Notes under the pieces: generated by a model
Told to the model about the DNA's origin: nothing
The model's database searches: none
Seen by the model: the letters and a program-made list of their open reading frames with translations, nothing else
In this document: positions 1-11,009 of the stretch, in pieces
Layout of the letters: each line of letters starts with the position of its first letter
How positions within the stretch are numbered: the first letter of the stretch is position 1
Translations under genes and position numbers: made by a program
NCBI RefSeq assembly: GCF_963169125.1
Contig: NC_084801.1
Span: forward strand, 75,271,696-75,335,695
Reading direction: 5' to 3'
From: Humulus lupulus
Taxonomy: Eukaryota > Streptophyta > Magnoliopsida > Rosales > Cannabaceae
DNA length: 64,000 bases

Positions 1-261
1 AGGTAGCTTAGGGGACACGCCTCACAGGCGGTTTTGCAATTTTTTCCTATCGAAACTTCCCCCCAAGGAAAATTTTATCCTGACCCTCCTGACACACGAA
101 TTCTGAGTAATCGGGGATCTGTTGGGAGCACAGGCGCGTGTTCATTGAACCGCGTGGTCCCGCTCTCCATGGGCTGGGCTTACCTCAGCTCGTGCAAATA
201 ACATTTGATTTACCATCACACTTGGGTCGCCTTTTCTGAAATATTTTATTTTGTTTGTTAG
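1..261 (+). other. 3' part of the 5'UTR intron of C's antisense gene
   Basis: This stretch ends in a pyrimidine-rich run and an AG at 260-261, eight bases before the ATG of the antisense gene. The equivalent place in element B has a matching acceptor and a GTAAGT donor 496 bp upstream, giving the intron model. The donor and promoter for this copy lie off the left edge. Inferred by comparison with B. Confidence 0.5.
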
Positions 262-269
262 GCGACTAG

Positions 270-2881
270 ATGGCACCGAAAAGGAACGCTCCCAAGAAGA
301 CCGTCAGTAGCTCGGCCTTACAGCAGGACAAAGGAAAGGCGGTGATGCCGGACTCCCCAACCCCCAACTTTGGGCCGGCGGTGGAGCAGGAGGTCAAGGT
401 CGCCCCCGATGCCTTCTTTGAGGCGGAGAGGATCGTCTTAAAGGTCACTGACCGGGCGAAGATCAACAAAATCTTTCTCTCCCACAACATCGCCCTGGGG
501 AGAACATCTGTGGTGCCCCGACCTCCCTTAGAAGGTGAGCGGAGCTGCGCGCTGCTCGACGAGGTGTTCGCGGCCTGGAGCGGCGAGCATTTCAAGGCGG
601 GGGCATTCCTCCCACTGGACCAGTATTTCGTGGACTTCCTCAATTATGTGAGGTTGGCACCATTTCATCTCCCCCCTAACTCTTATCGGTTGTTGGCGGG
701 GTTGAGATATTTATTTTTGAAGCATGACTGGGAGGTCCCCACTCCAGCGGACATTTTATACTTTTTCTGCCTCAAGGCCAGCCCGGATCAGCGGGGGCGA
801 GGCGATGGGTTTTACTACTTAACCCGATTCCCCAATACGGTTGCGGTCATCGAGCTGCCCAGCCACCCCAACGACTTCAAGGATCAATTCTTCATGTCGA
901 CGGGGTTCAGGAATTGCGAACTCCACTACTTCAATCGTCCTCGTAAGTGTTTTTCATCCTTAGCTCGTAAGTTAAGTGTCGTTTTAGCTCCTCCCGTACC
1001 CCTTTCTGACTTAGACTAATTCTGCAGCCATCTTCGCGAGGACAGAGAAATCTGTGACCCTCGAGGCCCAATACGAGACGCTGGCGGGCTTGCCCCCCAG
1101 CAAGAAAGATTACAGCGTGCTCGTAACAGACGAGACGATGATAGCCTGCAAGCTGATTTTCCCAAATCAGACTTTGAACCTCAGGAGGCCTCGGGGGCTT
1201 CCCCCAGCTCGCGACACCAGACCCATCATCGTGGAGGAGGTCGTGGGAGATGAAGATGAGGAGGACGAGGGCGACGAAGTTCCCCTCGTGAGGAATAGGA
1301 AGCGGACCTTGGAGGTCACCCAGAGGACGGGCGAGGAGAGGATCCAATCCGGAGCAACTGCGGGTCCTTCTGGCCAAGGTAACCCTTACATGTTTAGGAG
1401 TCTAGATAAGGCCACAGCAGACCCCCAGCTGGCTAGGTTCAATCCTAGGCAGCTCGTCCATCGTCACCGAAGTGATCCGGACCTGAATACCACCCTGCTC
1501 CATTGTGTCGACCTGCTTGTGCTAGACTACCAAGATAGCCGGCCTAGGGGTACCGTAGTAGTAGATAATACCCTAGCCTTTAGGTCGATCCTATTTGAGG
1601 AGTATGGGACCAACCTTCGTACATGGCCATCACTCCGGAGGGGTGTCGTAGCTCTGGGGCTTAGGCAATACGTAGAGGAATCTAGCCCTGAGTCAGACTC
1701 GGACCCAGAACTTGCGCCAGCTCGGGAAGTAATCGACTTAGATTCTTCTTCTAGCTCGGGGGGTAGGATTCCCCTAGTATTCATATACTTTTTATCTTTA
1801 CCCCTTTGTTTTTGTATCTGTATGGTTGCTAACTCGTACTAACCATGTTTTTGTTTTGACAGAAGAGATGTCTCAGCCCGAGGAGAGCCTACGAGGTGCG
1901 GTCTTCGGGGGGAACCCCTCAGCTGGGCCAAAAATGAAAAGGCTCCGGACGTCCAAGAATGCCGCTGGGGTCCCCACCAAGTCTCCAGCAAAGGAGAAGG
2001 AGCAAACCCAGGCTGCCCAGGTCGCGGGAGCGATTCTTCCTGCTGCAGGGGGAAGCAACATGCCTCCACCCCCTCCGCGAGCTCCAGCCGCCGCTCGGGA
2101 CGCAGGAACGGAGCCCGGGACTTCGGTGGATGTACCCTCCGATGTACGCATCCCAGTCAATCCCCAGGACCTGGAGACGATCCCCGAGGCCTTCCGGGGA
2201 ATGGTGTATGAGTCGGAGAACTACGCCGTCAGCCATATATACAGGTTCACCGAGAAGGAGCTCCGGGCCATCGAGACACTGAGCCCGGTGGGCGTGCTGG
2301 ACTCTTCATTGGGCATGGCCATGATGGTAAGCTAACTTACTTTTTTGTGGTTTTTATCATTACACTTTGCTCTGCTTTTCCTTCCCTCTTTTTCTGAGGC
2401 AATTGCCTTTTCAACTTCGTAGAGCGCCGTTTCCCTTCATCGGAGCATCGTCAGGACCAAAACTCAGCTCGAGGACATGAGGAGCGAGCACCAGACCACC
2501 CTGCAGATGGCTAAGGATGCCTTGGCGGCCTCGCAGGTCGAGTTGGAAAAAACCCGCTCGAAGGTCCAAGAGCTCGAGACCTCGCTCGCCAGCTCGCGGA
2601 CAAACCTAGATGCCGCGAAGACTGAGGTCCAGGTCGCCCAGGCTGCCCTAGAGGTCGAGCGGACAACTTCAGAAAAGTCCATGGAAGATCCGTTCTACCA
2701 TTGCTGGGTCTACAATCCAGATGCAGACTTCTCCTTCATGTCAGTGAGCCTCTGGGAGCGCTTGCTGGTGAAGTTCCAAGCTCGCCTTGATAAAGAGGCG
2801 CCCTCGGAGACCGGGGATGGTTCTGGCGCAGCTGAGCAAGGCGAGACGGCGACCTCCAAGGGGCCACCTGGCGGAGCTTAG
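270..2881 (+). CDS. Intact spliced antisense extra ORF of element C
   Basis: Four coding exons are supported: 270-942, 1028-1762, 1863-2326 and 2423-2881. Each intron is GT-AG (83, 100 and 96 bp). The exons total 2,331 nt, 777 codons with the stop, with no internal stop across any junction. Residues about 85-225 hold a leucine/aromatic-rich block with an LPPNSYRLLAGLRYLF stretch, resembling the domain annotated in plants as putative gypsy-type transposon protein. The middle is acidic and low-complexity, followed by a KSPAKEKE basic patch and a poly-proline run. The last exon begins with a heptad-like, coiled-coil-prone segment of about 80 residues. Extra ORFs antisense to gag-pol are known in Tat elements; their function is unknown and I do not assign one. 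It runs opposite to the element's own pol. The start is the first in-frame ATG after the intron acceptor at 261. Confidence 0.82.
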
Positions 2882-3030
2882 GGCGTTTCTTTTCTTGTGC
2901 CCTTCAATATTTTTAAATACTTTTTATGTAACCTTTGCACGAGGTGCTTTCACCTCGAGACAATTTGATTTAACGCTTTCAATTGATCCTCTTTTTTTTT
3001 TTTTTCTTTACGCGCTTTGGTTACAATTTC

Positions 3031-3740
3031 TTGAACAACTTAGTTCGTGCTAACTTTTAACCATATCTCGAGCTCTTTAGGAAGAACAATGATCGATAGA
3101 TTTAAATCAACTTCTAAGTTTTATGACCCGGTTAGGACCAGGAACTTATTTTGAAAACTTAGTTCGTGTTAAATTTTATCCATATCTCGAGCTCTTTAAG
3201 AAGAACAACGATCAATAGATTGAAATCAACTTCTAAGGTTTATGACCCGGTTATGACCAGGAACTTATTTTGAAAACTTAGTTCGTGTTAACTTTTATCC
3301 ATATCTCGAGCTCTTTAAGAAGAACAACGATCAATAGATTTAAATCAATTTCTAAGTTTTATGACCCGGTTATATCCAGGAACTTATTTTGAAAACTTAG
3401 TTCGTGTTAACTTTTATCCATATCTCGAGCTCTTTAAGAAGAACAACGATCAATAGATTTAAATCAACTTCTAAGTTTTATGACCCGGTTATGACCAGGA
3501 ACTTATTTTGAAAACTTAGTTCGTGTTAACTTTTATCCATATCTCGAGCTCTTTAAGAAGAACAACGATCAATAGATTTAAATCAACTTCTAAGTTTTAT
3601 GACCCGGTTATATCCAGGATAGGACTTAGTTAGCGTTTAATCCTTATCAATATCTCACGTTTTTTAAGAAAAACAACGGTCAATCGATATGAATCAACTT
3701 CTAAGTCATTAAGGAGACCTGGTTATATCCAAGCACCATA
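3031..3740 (+). repeat. 119-bp tandem repeat array in the 3' region of C
   Basis: The motif ATATCTCGAGCTCTTT recurs at about 3063, 3182, 3301, 3420 and 3539, a constant 119-bp step. Copies are nearly identical, differing mainly in GACCCGGTTAT versus ATGACCAGG segments. A sixth, diverged copy occupies about 3,622-3,740. The array lies between the end of integrase and the end of the antisense gene. Tandem arrays in the 3' untranslated region are common in Tat/Ogre elements and can seed satellites. The same unit is found in B. Confidence 0.94.
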
Positions 3741-3751
3741 TGCCCCCCAAG
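3739..3751 (-). promoter_or_regulatory. Internal polypurine-tract-like motif in C
   Basis: On the minus strand it reads CTTGGGGGGCATA, just downstream of the integrase stop. B has the same motif both here and immediately before its 3' LTR, where it is the real polypurine tract. Its role at this internal place is inferred only. Confidence 0.45.
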
Positions 3752-3861
3752 TAACTGGGAAAGGGTCTTTCGTGGTTACTTTAGATTACACTTGCAAACA
3801 TGTACAAAAATCTGATTCTCATTCATACATAAAAAGTGGCCTTCCAAGCCTTACAAGTGAA

Positions 3862-5031
3862 TCATTGATAATATTTCTTTAGGTGGATGGCGTTCCAAGT
3901 TCGCGGGACCGCCCCTCCATTAAGTCGAGCTAACTTATAAGTTCCCTCCTTGATGATTTCGATGACCTGGTATGGTCCTTCCCAGTTTGGTCCCAAGACT
4001 CCATCTTTGGGATCTTTCCCGACCAGGAAAACTCTCCTTAGGACCAAGTCGCCAACGCTAAAGGCGCGTTTTTTTACTTTTGTGTTGAAGTAGCGAGTGA
4101 TTTTCTGCTGATAATGGGCGAGCTGGAGTTGCGAATCCTCTCGCCTTTCATCAACTAGATCGAGGGAATTGCACAGGAGCTCGTGGTTTCGATCTTGGTC
4201 ATAAGACTGGACTCTATGCGAAAGCACCTTAATCTCCACGGGGAGGACTGCCTCACTCCCAAAGGTTAGGGAAAAGGGAGTATGACCCGTAGGAGTCCGA
4301 TGCGAGGTCCGGTATGCCCATAGGACCTTGGGGATCTGTTCTGGCCAGACCCCCTTTGCTTCATCTAATCTCTTCTTGAGGCTCGCCTTTAGGGTCTTGT
4401 TGATAGCTTCGACCTGGCCATTCGCTTGAGGATAGGCCACGGAGGAGAAACTTTTCACAATTCCATGCCTTTCGCAAAACTCGGTGAACAGGTCACTGTC
4501 GAACTGAGTGCCGTTATCGGAAACGATCTTCTTGGGCAGGCCGAATCGACAGATAATGCTTTTAACCACGAAGTCAAGCACTTTCTTGGAAGTTATCATC
4601 GCCAAGGGTTCTGCCTCAGCCAACTTTGTAAAGTAGTCGATGGCTACCACGGTGTAACGGACCCCGCCTTTTCCAGTGGGGAGGGCACCAACCAAGTCTA
4701 TCCCCCAAACGGCAAACGACCATGGGGACGATATCATCTTCAGCTCGACAAGAGGAGCTCGGGCAACTGCGGCGAATCGCTGGCACTTGTCGCATTTCCT
4801 CACGTATGAGATCGAGTCTTTGGACAGTGTTGGCCAGTAATATCCTTGCCTTAGGACTTTTAAGGCCAAGCTTTGCCCCCCAGCGTGGTCTCCGCAAAAT
4901 CCTTCGTGCACTTTCTGCAGGATGGCCTTTGCTTTGCCTGGAAGAACACACCGGAGGAGAGGTAGGGAGTGCCCACGTCGGTACAACACCCCATCGACTA
5001 TCGTATACCTAGGAGCTTGGTACAGGACTCG
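3862..5031 (-). pseudogene. Integrase region of element C
   Basis: This encodes the C-terminal part of the polyprotein, which inserts the cDNA into host DNA. In order it shows an HHCC zinc-binding region (VHEGFCGDH, later CDKCQRF), then the core with WGIDLVG, SDNGTQF and NGQVEA supplying the D, D and E catalytic positions, and a C-terminal GPY-type motif (NWEGPYQV) ending at a natural stop. All three catalytic residues are present. It is cut off from the upstream RNase H by an in-frame TGA near 5,032, where B has a CGG codon. No chromodomain follows, as expected for Tat. It is the best-preserved integrase in the window. Confidence 0.93.
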
Positions 5032-6640
5032 TCATGCATCGTTACGTCCTTCAGGTAGCTTGCCCTCGATGAGATATTCAAGGATGGGGGTCATCCAGGT
5101 CGGCCTGGTATCGATCATCTCGACCTCCGTCCTGACATCTTCTACGCTTGGTTTCTCCAAGAATTCGACTGGTACTAGCCCCAAGGTCTCCATTTCCCCA
5201 GAGGTTGCGAGCTTGGCAAGAGCGTTTGTGTTAGCGTTCTGCTCCCGAGGTATCTGTTCAATCGAGCCTCGCTCAAACCCGGACAACTCAACTTTTACCT
5301 TCGCCAGATAGGCAGCCATCTTGGGTCCCCGTGCCTGATATTCGCCCAGGACCTGGTTTACCACGAGCTGGGAGTCACTGAAGCACTGGACGGAGCTCGC
5401 CTTCAACTCCTGGGCCATCCTTAGTCCTGCCAGGAAAGCTTCGTATTCGGCCTCGTTGTTGGAGGCTTTGAATCCGAATCTCAGTGCTGAGTGGAATCTA
5501 TGTCCCTCGGGGGATATCAAAATGATTCCAGCTCCAGAGCCGTTCTCATTGGATGAACCATCTACAAAGACCTTCCACGAAGCCTGGGGCGAGGTGACCT
5601 GGGGTGAGTCTTCTGCGGGATCCTTCTGTAATCCCGTGCACTCTGCCATGAAATCGACCAGGGCCTGACCTTTTGTAGCAGTTCGCGGAGTATACCGAAT
5701 CTCGAACTGACTGAGTTCGATTGTCCACTTTAACAAACGTCCCAATGCTTCAGGTTTTTGCAAAACCTGCCTTAAAGGTTGATCAGTCATGATGTGAATC
5801 GGGTGGGACTGGAAGTACGGCCTGAGCTTTCGCGAAGCCGTGATAAGGCAGAACGCCAATTTCTCCATCAGCGAGTATCGGGACTCAGCCCCGAGAAGTC
5901 TCTTGCTGATGTAGTAGACAGGCTTCTGAACTTGGTCCTCTTCTCGTACCAGTACGGCACTAGCTGCGTCCTTAGTAACAGCCAGGTAGAGAAAAAGAGG
6001 CTCTCCTGCCTTGGGATTGGATAGCACGGGGGGCTCAGCCAGATGTGCCTTCAGGTCGAGGAATGCACTTTCGCACTCTACTGACCATTCAAACTTCTTG
6101 TTTCCTCGGAGCAGGTTGTAGAAGGGAAAACACTTATCGGTGGACTTGGAAATAAACCGGTTGAGGGCTGCCACTCTTCCTGTCAGGCCTTGGACATCTT
6201 TCCGCGACCTGGTCGAAGGAAGCTCGAGAAGTGATCTGATTTTGTCGGGGTTTGCCTCGATTCCTCGGGTATTGACTATGAACCCCAGGAATTTCCCTGA
6301 CGCGACTCCAAAAGTGCATTTCTGTGGATTGAGCCTCATGCCATATTCCCGTAGTATCTTAAAACATTCTTCCAGGTCGGAAACATGGTTATCGGCAGTC
6401 TTTGACTTGACTAGCATGTCATCTACGTACACTTCCATGTTTTTCCCGATCTGGTCTGCAAACATTCTATTTACTAGCCTTTGGTAGGTAGGTCCAGCGT
6501 TCTTCAGACCGAACGGCATGACCTTGTAACAATAGACATTAGTCGTGGTCATGAAGCTGGTGTGTTCCAGGTCCGCCGGATTCATCGCGATCTGATTGTA
6601 GCCTGAGTACGCGTCCATAAATGACATGAGCTCATGCCCC
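5032..6640 (-). pseudogene. Reverse transcriptase, RNase H and archaeal-type RNase H of C
   Basis: This one long open frame starts in mid reverse transcriptase (FMDAYSGYNQ) and carries the catalytic YVDD at about 6,420-6,431, followed by the thumb region. The gypsy RNase H follows, with KPVYYISKRLLGAESRYS-type residues. A second RNase H ([32 protein letters not shown]) marks the Tat lineage. A deletion of one base near 6,648, compared with B, separates it from the N-terminal half of the reverse transcriptase. An in-frame stop at 5,032 ends it. Apart from these lesions the domain is well preserved. Confidence 0.93.
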
Positions 6641-7766
6641 GCCGTGCGTCCACCAACTGATCAATCCTTGGCAATGGAAAGCAATCCTTGGGGCAGGCTT
6701 TATTCAGGTCGGAGAAGTCAATGCAGGTCCGCCATTTCTCGTTAGGCTTCGGGACCAATACGGGGTTGGCAACCCATATTGGAAACTTGGCTTCACGGAT
6801 AAAGCCGCATTTCTTGAGCCGGGCTACCTCTTCCTCTAGGGCTTTAGCTCGAGTTGTTCCTAAACGCCTTTGCTTCTGGGACTTGGCGGGAACGCTCTTA
6901 TCCAGATGAAGTGTATGCATGATGACACTAGGGCTGATTCCCACCATGTCCTCATGGGACCAGGCAAACACGTCCAGGTTATCTCGCAGAAACTTGGTCA
7001 GCTCCGCCTTCCTCTTGCTACAGAGGTTTTTCCCGAGCTTGACCATCCGTGATGGATTCTGCGGATCAATGTTCACTTCCTCGAGCTCCTCAATCGCCTG
7101 GAGTTCGGATCTATCCTCGCCTATTCGGGGGTCAATATCCTCACTTAAGATGACATTTTCCCCCTCGGCGCTTTGAGGTTTTTCAATCTCAGGATCTGCT
7201 AAGGGTTCCTGAGATTCCTCTTCACCTTGAATGGCCATTGCCAGCTGCCCGGGTTTAGATTTTCCCTTCATGGAAATGCTGTAGCATTCCCTGGCAGCGA
7301 GCTGATCGCCATGGATTGTGCAAATTCCCGTCGAAGTAGGGAATTTCATCGCGAGGTGGCGAATGGACGTGACGGCCTCGAAAGCTATGAGCGTAGGTCG
7401 TCCCAAAATGGCGTTGTAGGCAGTGGAGAAATCAATAACCATGAACTCGAGGAGTTTGGAGACTGTCCGAGATCCTTCATCTAGGGTGATCACCAGCTCG
7501 ATCGTCCCTATTGCCGCTGATCCTTCTCCCGAAAAACCATACAACATCATTGAGGTTGCCTTCAGCTCGGCGACAGTCAAACCCATCTTCTCTTAGGTGG
7601 ATCGGAATAGGAGGTTCACCGAACTCCCGTTGTCTATCAGTACCCTCCACACCCTCCGATTGGCGAGCTGAACTGCTACGACCAGAGGATCATTGTGAGG
7701 GAACTGGACATGGCACGCATCTTCCTTCGTAAAAATGATTGGTTGCCTTTCCAATCGTTGCTGCTT
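6641..7766 (-). pseudogene. Protease and N-terminal reverse transcriptase of C
   Basis: This part runs from the aspartic protease to the reverse transcriptase fingers. The protease active site reads LIDNGSS with its Asp (codon 7,632-7,634) intact, followed by LGRPTLIAFEAVTSIRH typical of Tat proteases. A stop codon shortly after (near 7,594) splits the frame. The reverse transcriptase starts around FIREAKFPIWVANPVLVPKP and CIDFSDLNKACPKD and then hits the 1-nt deletion near 6,648. The protease would cut the polyprotein and the reverse transcriptase would copy the RNA; neither can be made as a whole from this copy. Confidence 0.9.
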
Positions 7767-10195
7767 TCACTGACGCTGTTCCGGGACAAAATCCACTCTG
7801 TTATGAGCCTTTAGTCCATTCACGTATCTCTTCTGGGCGCCTCTGCTCTTGCCGGCCATGTGCGGACCTCCAGAGATGGTGGATATCTCTCCTCCTACCA
7901 CAGGAGGAGGAACATCCTGGTCTACCCGAGACCCAGGCCGACTGGCTGGGATTTCCGGAGCAGGTCGGCTTGCTGGAACCCTGTTCCGTGCGTATTGAGC
8001 CAAGGGGCCGGCTCGAATGAGAGTCTCGATCTCATCCTTTAGATGTCTATAATCATCGGTACTGTGGCCGACATCGTTATGAAAATGGCAAAACTTGGAA
8101 GTGTCTCTCTTCCCCTTGTGGTGCTTTAATGGCTCCGGCCTCTTCCAGGGGACTCGAGTAGAGTTGGCTAGGAAGATATTCTCCCTAGACTGGGTGAGCT
8201 CGGTATAAGTCGCGAAGACAGCCTTAAACTTGTCTATGGACTTATTCTTCTTCTGACCGTGTTGGCTGCCTTCACCATTCCCCTTTCTTTTGCCTCCACC
8301 AGGTTGGTTATTCTGTGTGACGTTCTGGGTCGCTGCCATGACCTCCGTCCCCACTCCACCGGTCTGTTCGGGGGCCTGGCTGGTCCCCGCAGCTGAAGCT
8401 TCGGCCTCTTCCAAGTTAATCCATTCTTGGGCCCTGTTAAGGAATTCGTTAACCGAGCTGACTCCCTTCCTTTGTATATCCTTCCAGAGATCTCCTCCGA
8501 TGAGGATTCCAGTTCTCATGGCCATGAGCTTGGAGCTATCATTCGCATCTCTAGCTCGAGCAGCAACGTTTGCAATCCTGCTCAGGTAGGCCTTCAGAGT
8601 CTCACTGGGCTGCTGCCTCACGTTAGCCAGGGAGTCGGCCTGAACACGGGCGGCCTGGGAGGTTCGGAATGCCCTTTTGAAATCTGCCGAGAAAGTCTTC
8701 CAAGAGTTGATTGACTGCTTTTTACCTTGTTTGAACCACTGCCTGGAAGTTCCAATCCGTGTGGAAGGGAAGATTAAACATCTCAGCTTGGGGCCGATGT
8801 TGTGAGCCATCATCAAGGTGTTGAACATTCCTAGATGATTCGACGGGTCTCCGTCTCCATTGAACTTTGACAGGTGCGGCATACGGAAGCCAGGCGGGTA
8901 CGCCGTTGCTGCTATACTGAGGGCGAAGAGTTCCATCTCGTCCCCTGAATCGTACTCATCTTTTTCTTTCTCCGTCAGGAGCTTCCTCATCAGCTCCTCC
9001 ATCTGAGTTAGGCGTTCGAGGGTTTGGTCCTGGTGTCCTTGGTTATTTCGGGGCAGTTCAACAGCTCTGGATCCATTGTACATATTTGGTGGGTTATTGC
9101 CCCTCCTATCTTGAGATAGGTTATTTGGGGCATTCCCTCCGTTACGTACTTCGAATAGGCCCCCCCCCCCCCCGAGCGAGCGTGGCTATCTCCTCCCACC
9201 TTCTCGCCTCTACGGGAGTTGAGGCGATCTCGAAGGTCGCCTCCTTGGGTGACTCGAGGACTTTGCACCGAACTCAAACGCTGGCGCAGGTCTCCCCCAG
9301 AGAGACCACTCTGGCGACTGCCGGTCCAGCGGCTCCTACTAGAAAGGCTTGGAGTCCGCCTTTGGTGGTGAGGACCTGGGCTTTCCCCTGGCGCCCTGCT
9401 ACGCCGGGAAGGTCCAGCTGATGGAAGGTCTCTCCTACTACTTCCGTAGGCAGGAATATCTCGAACGAGTCGAGGAGGAGACGGATATCTGATCGGAGAC
9501 GGAGGATGCCTGACTGGAGAGGCGATCCTGGTTCCGTCAGGTCGGATTAGATTTGGTGGGGGCCTTTCGGCCTTGCCAACCCACTGGTCTCATGCCTGGC
9601 GATCTGGATGAGGCGCAGGATGATTGTTGGGGACGGGCTGATGCTATGAGCCCTCCTCGAATCTCCTTCGGAAATTTCCTCGAGCTCTCCTGGGCGCGCT
9701 CGAGGATGGTTGGGAACTAGGAGTCGACGTTCTGACCGAACGGCTGTATTGCTGTTGTTCGGCCATCGGCACTCCTCTGAAGTCTGCCTCTCGATGGTGT
9801 GATGAAGGAGTGGAGTTGGACGTCAGAAGTCTGTCTAAATGGCTACGCCTGGACCGATTACCCCAGCGAGACTTAGAAGCCTCGCCTTGCCTCTCTCCGA
9901 CGTTAAAGTCGGTTGTGAGAGGGGGTAGTCGGGCCAGCACATCCTTGATCTGCTGACTAGCTATTGCTAGCTGGCTCCTCAGCTGAGCATTCTCCATTTC
10001 CACCGCAGTGTAATAACATGGGTTCGGGTTAGGCGGCCGAGGTGCCGAACTTCCAATGTCGTCTTGGCCCGCCGGCTGTTTTCCTGGCCGTTGCTGAACT
10101 TCAGGAACTTGTTCACCGGGGGTGGTAGTATGATGAGCCTCCTGCCCATCATGTTGCTCTGCCTCATTACCGTGCCTGGATCGAGTTGTCACCAT
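7767..10195 (-). pseudogene. gag (capsid/nucleocapsid) of element C
   Basis: The start is the ATG at 10,195 (MVTTRSRHGNE), 57 bases after the LTR end and shared with B. The N-terminal part is basic and Ser/Arg/Pro-rich. The capsid-like block (MPHLSKFNGDGDPSNHL, IFPSTRIG, SWKTFSADFKRAF) follows, then the knuckle CHFHNDVGHSTDDY, which lacks the last Cys (Tyr instead). Lesions are a TAG near 9,646 where B has CAG, a frameshift at a 14-C run (9,160-9,173), and a TGA near 7,767 that ends the frame before the protease. Gag assembles the particle; this copy cannot give full-length protein. Confidence 0.9.
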
Positions 10196-10231
10196 AGTCG
10201 GATGTTTGCGACAGCACTGAATCGAACTTGC

Positions 10232-10251
10232 TCTCAATGAAAGCACCAAAC
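10232..10251 (-). promoter_or_regulatory. Probable primer binding site of C
   Basis: Directly inside the LTR the minus strand reads TTTGGTGCTTTCATTGAGAG. The same string follows the 5' LTRs of B and A. Its position and TGG start fit a tRNA primer site; I could not assign the tRNA. Confidence 0.5.
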
Positions 10252-11009
10252 TGTTGACGCGGTTCTTCGCCAACAGGTAATTAAGAGAAAAAGAGAAAGG
10301 GATTAGTGCTAATAATGAACCGAAACAGATATATGATCTTAGGAAATGGAAAGGTGACTCAAGACACGATTTTTAAGTGGTTCAAAGGTTAAAATCCTTA
10401 TACTCCACTAGTCAATATTATTGCTCTATTCTGGGTATATGATTACAGGATATTTCTTACAAGAGATAATCCAACCTTAATCAACTTCCAGGGTCTCCAT
10501 ATTTATAGGAGAAGTCATCTGGGAGTTGGTAAGAAGGTCATCTCGTGACCTTCTTACCTATCATATCAACTCTGTGAAATTCATGATTAATTCCTAAACC
10601 TGACACATAAGTGTGGTCAAATCAATAGGTAAGAAGATAATGGGCCGCATGGCCCAACCCAGTCGTGGGTGTCTGAATATGCACGTTCCTGCTGCGTGTC
10701 CGAGAAGTCAGGGGCATATCAGACACGTGATGTCTGATATATGCACGTTTACCTTGCATGTGTTGACTTTACAAAGGGTCATAGCCTTGAGATCCAGCTC
10801 GTACCACGAGTTGGATATTTAACTCGACCTTTGGCCTTCAGAGTCCGGACTCAGGTCTTAGGCAATCTTGGCGAACCCTTGGGTTACCTCGAGCTAAGGA
10901 GGTATGACCTTATGACGGAAGCTCGGGTCTTGAGGATGTCCACGAGATCTATCATGATTAGGTCGCAGCTCAGCCCGCTAATCAGCCCATGGGAAAATCA
11001 GGGCGTACA
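10252..11009 (-). repeat. 5' LTR of element C
   Basis: On the minus strand it starts TGTACGCCCTGATTTTCCCA at 11,009 and ends in GCGTCAACA at 10,252, giving the TG...CA ends. It is 758 bp long and of the same family as the B LTRs (750 and 765 bp). A TATAAATA box is present on the minus strand. Confidence 0.95.
10500..10507 (-). promoter_or_regulatory. TATA box in the C LTR
   Basis: TATAAATA on the minus strand, in the context CTCCTATAAATATGGA shared by the two B LTRs at the same relative position. It is the likely promoter of the gag-pol transcript. Confidence 0.6.

Larger units (their letters stand above)
1..11009 (-). mobile_element. Tat-type Ty3/gypsy retrotransposon C, 3' end off window
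   Basis: Read on the minus strand it has a 5' LTR (11,009-10,252), gag, protease, reverse transcriptase, two RNase H domains and integrase, then a 119-bp tandem array and an antisense spliced gene. The 3' LTR must lie left of base 1. Comparison with element B predicts that about 1.5 kb is missing. The second, archaeal-like RNase H and the CHHC gag knuckle place it in the Tat lineage. Gag-pol has at least three stops and two frameshifts, so it is not autonomous. It is the same family as B, in the opposite orientation. The flank at 11,010-11,014 is GCATT; its partner duplication cannot be checked here. Confidence 0.93.

Noticed and set aside
266..643. Long minus-strand frame opposite the antisense gene of C
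   Set aside because: It is the shadow of exon 1, without codon bias or homology of its own.
3031..3740. Possible CRISPR-like array of regular repeats
   Set aside because: The whole 119-bp unit repeats without unique spacers; it is a tandem repeat in a plant retrotransposon.
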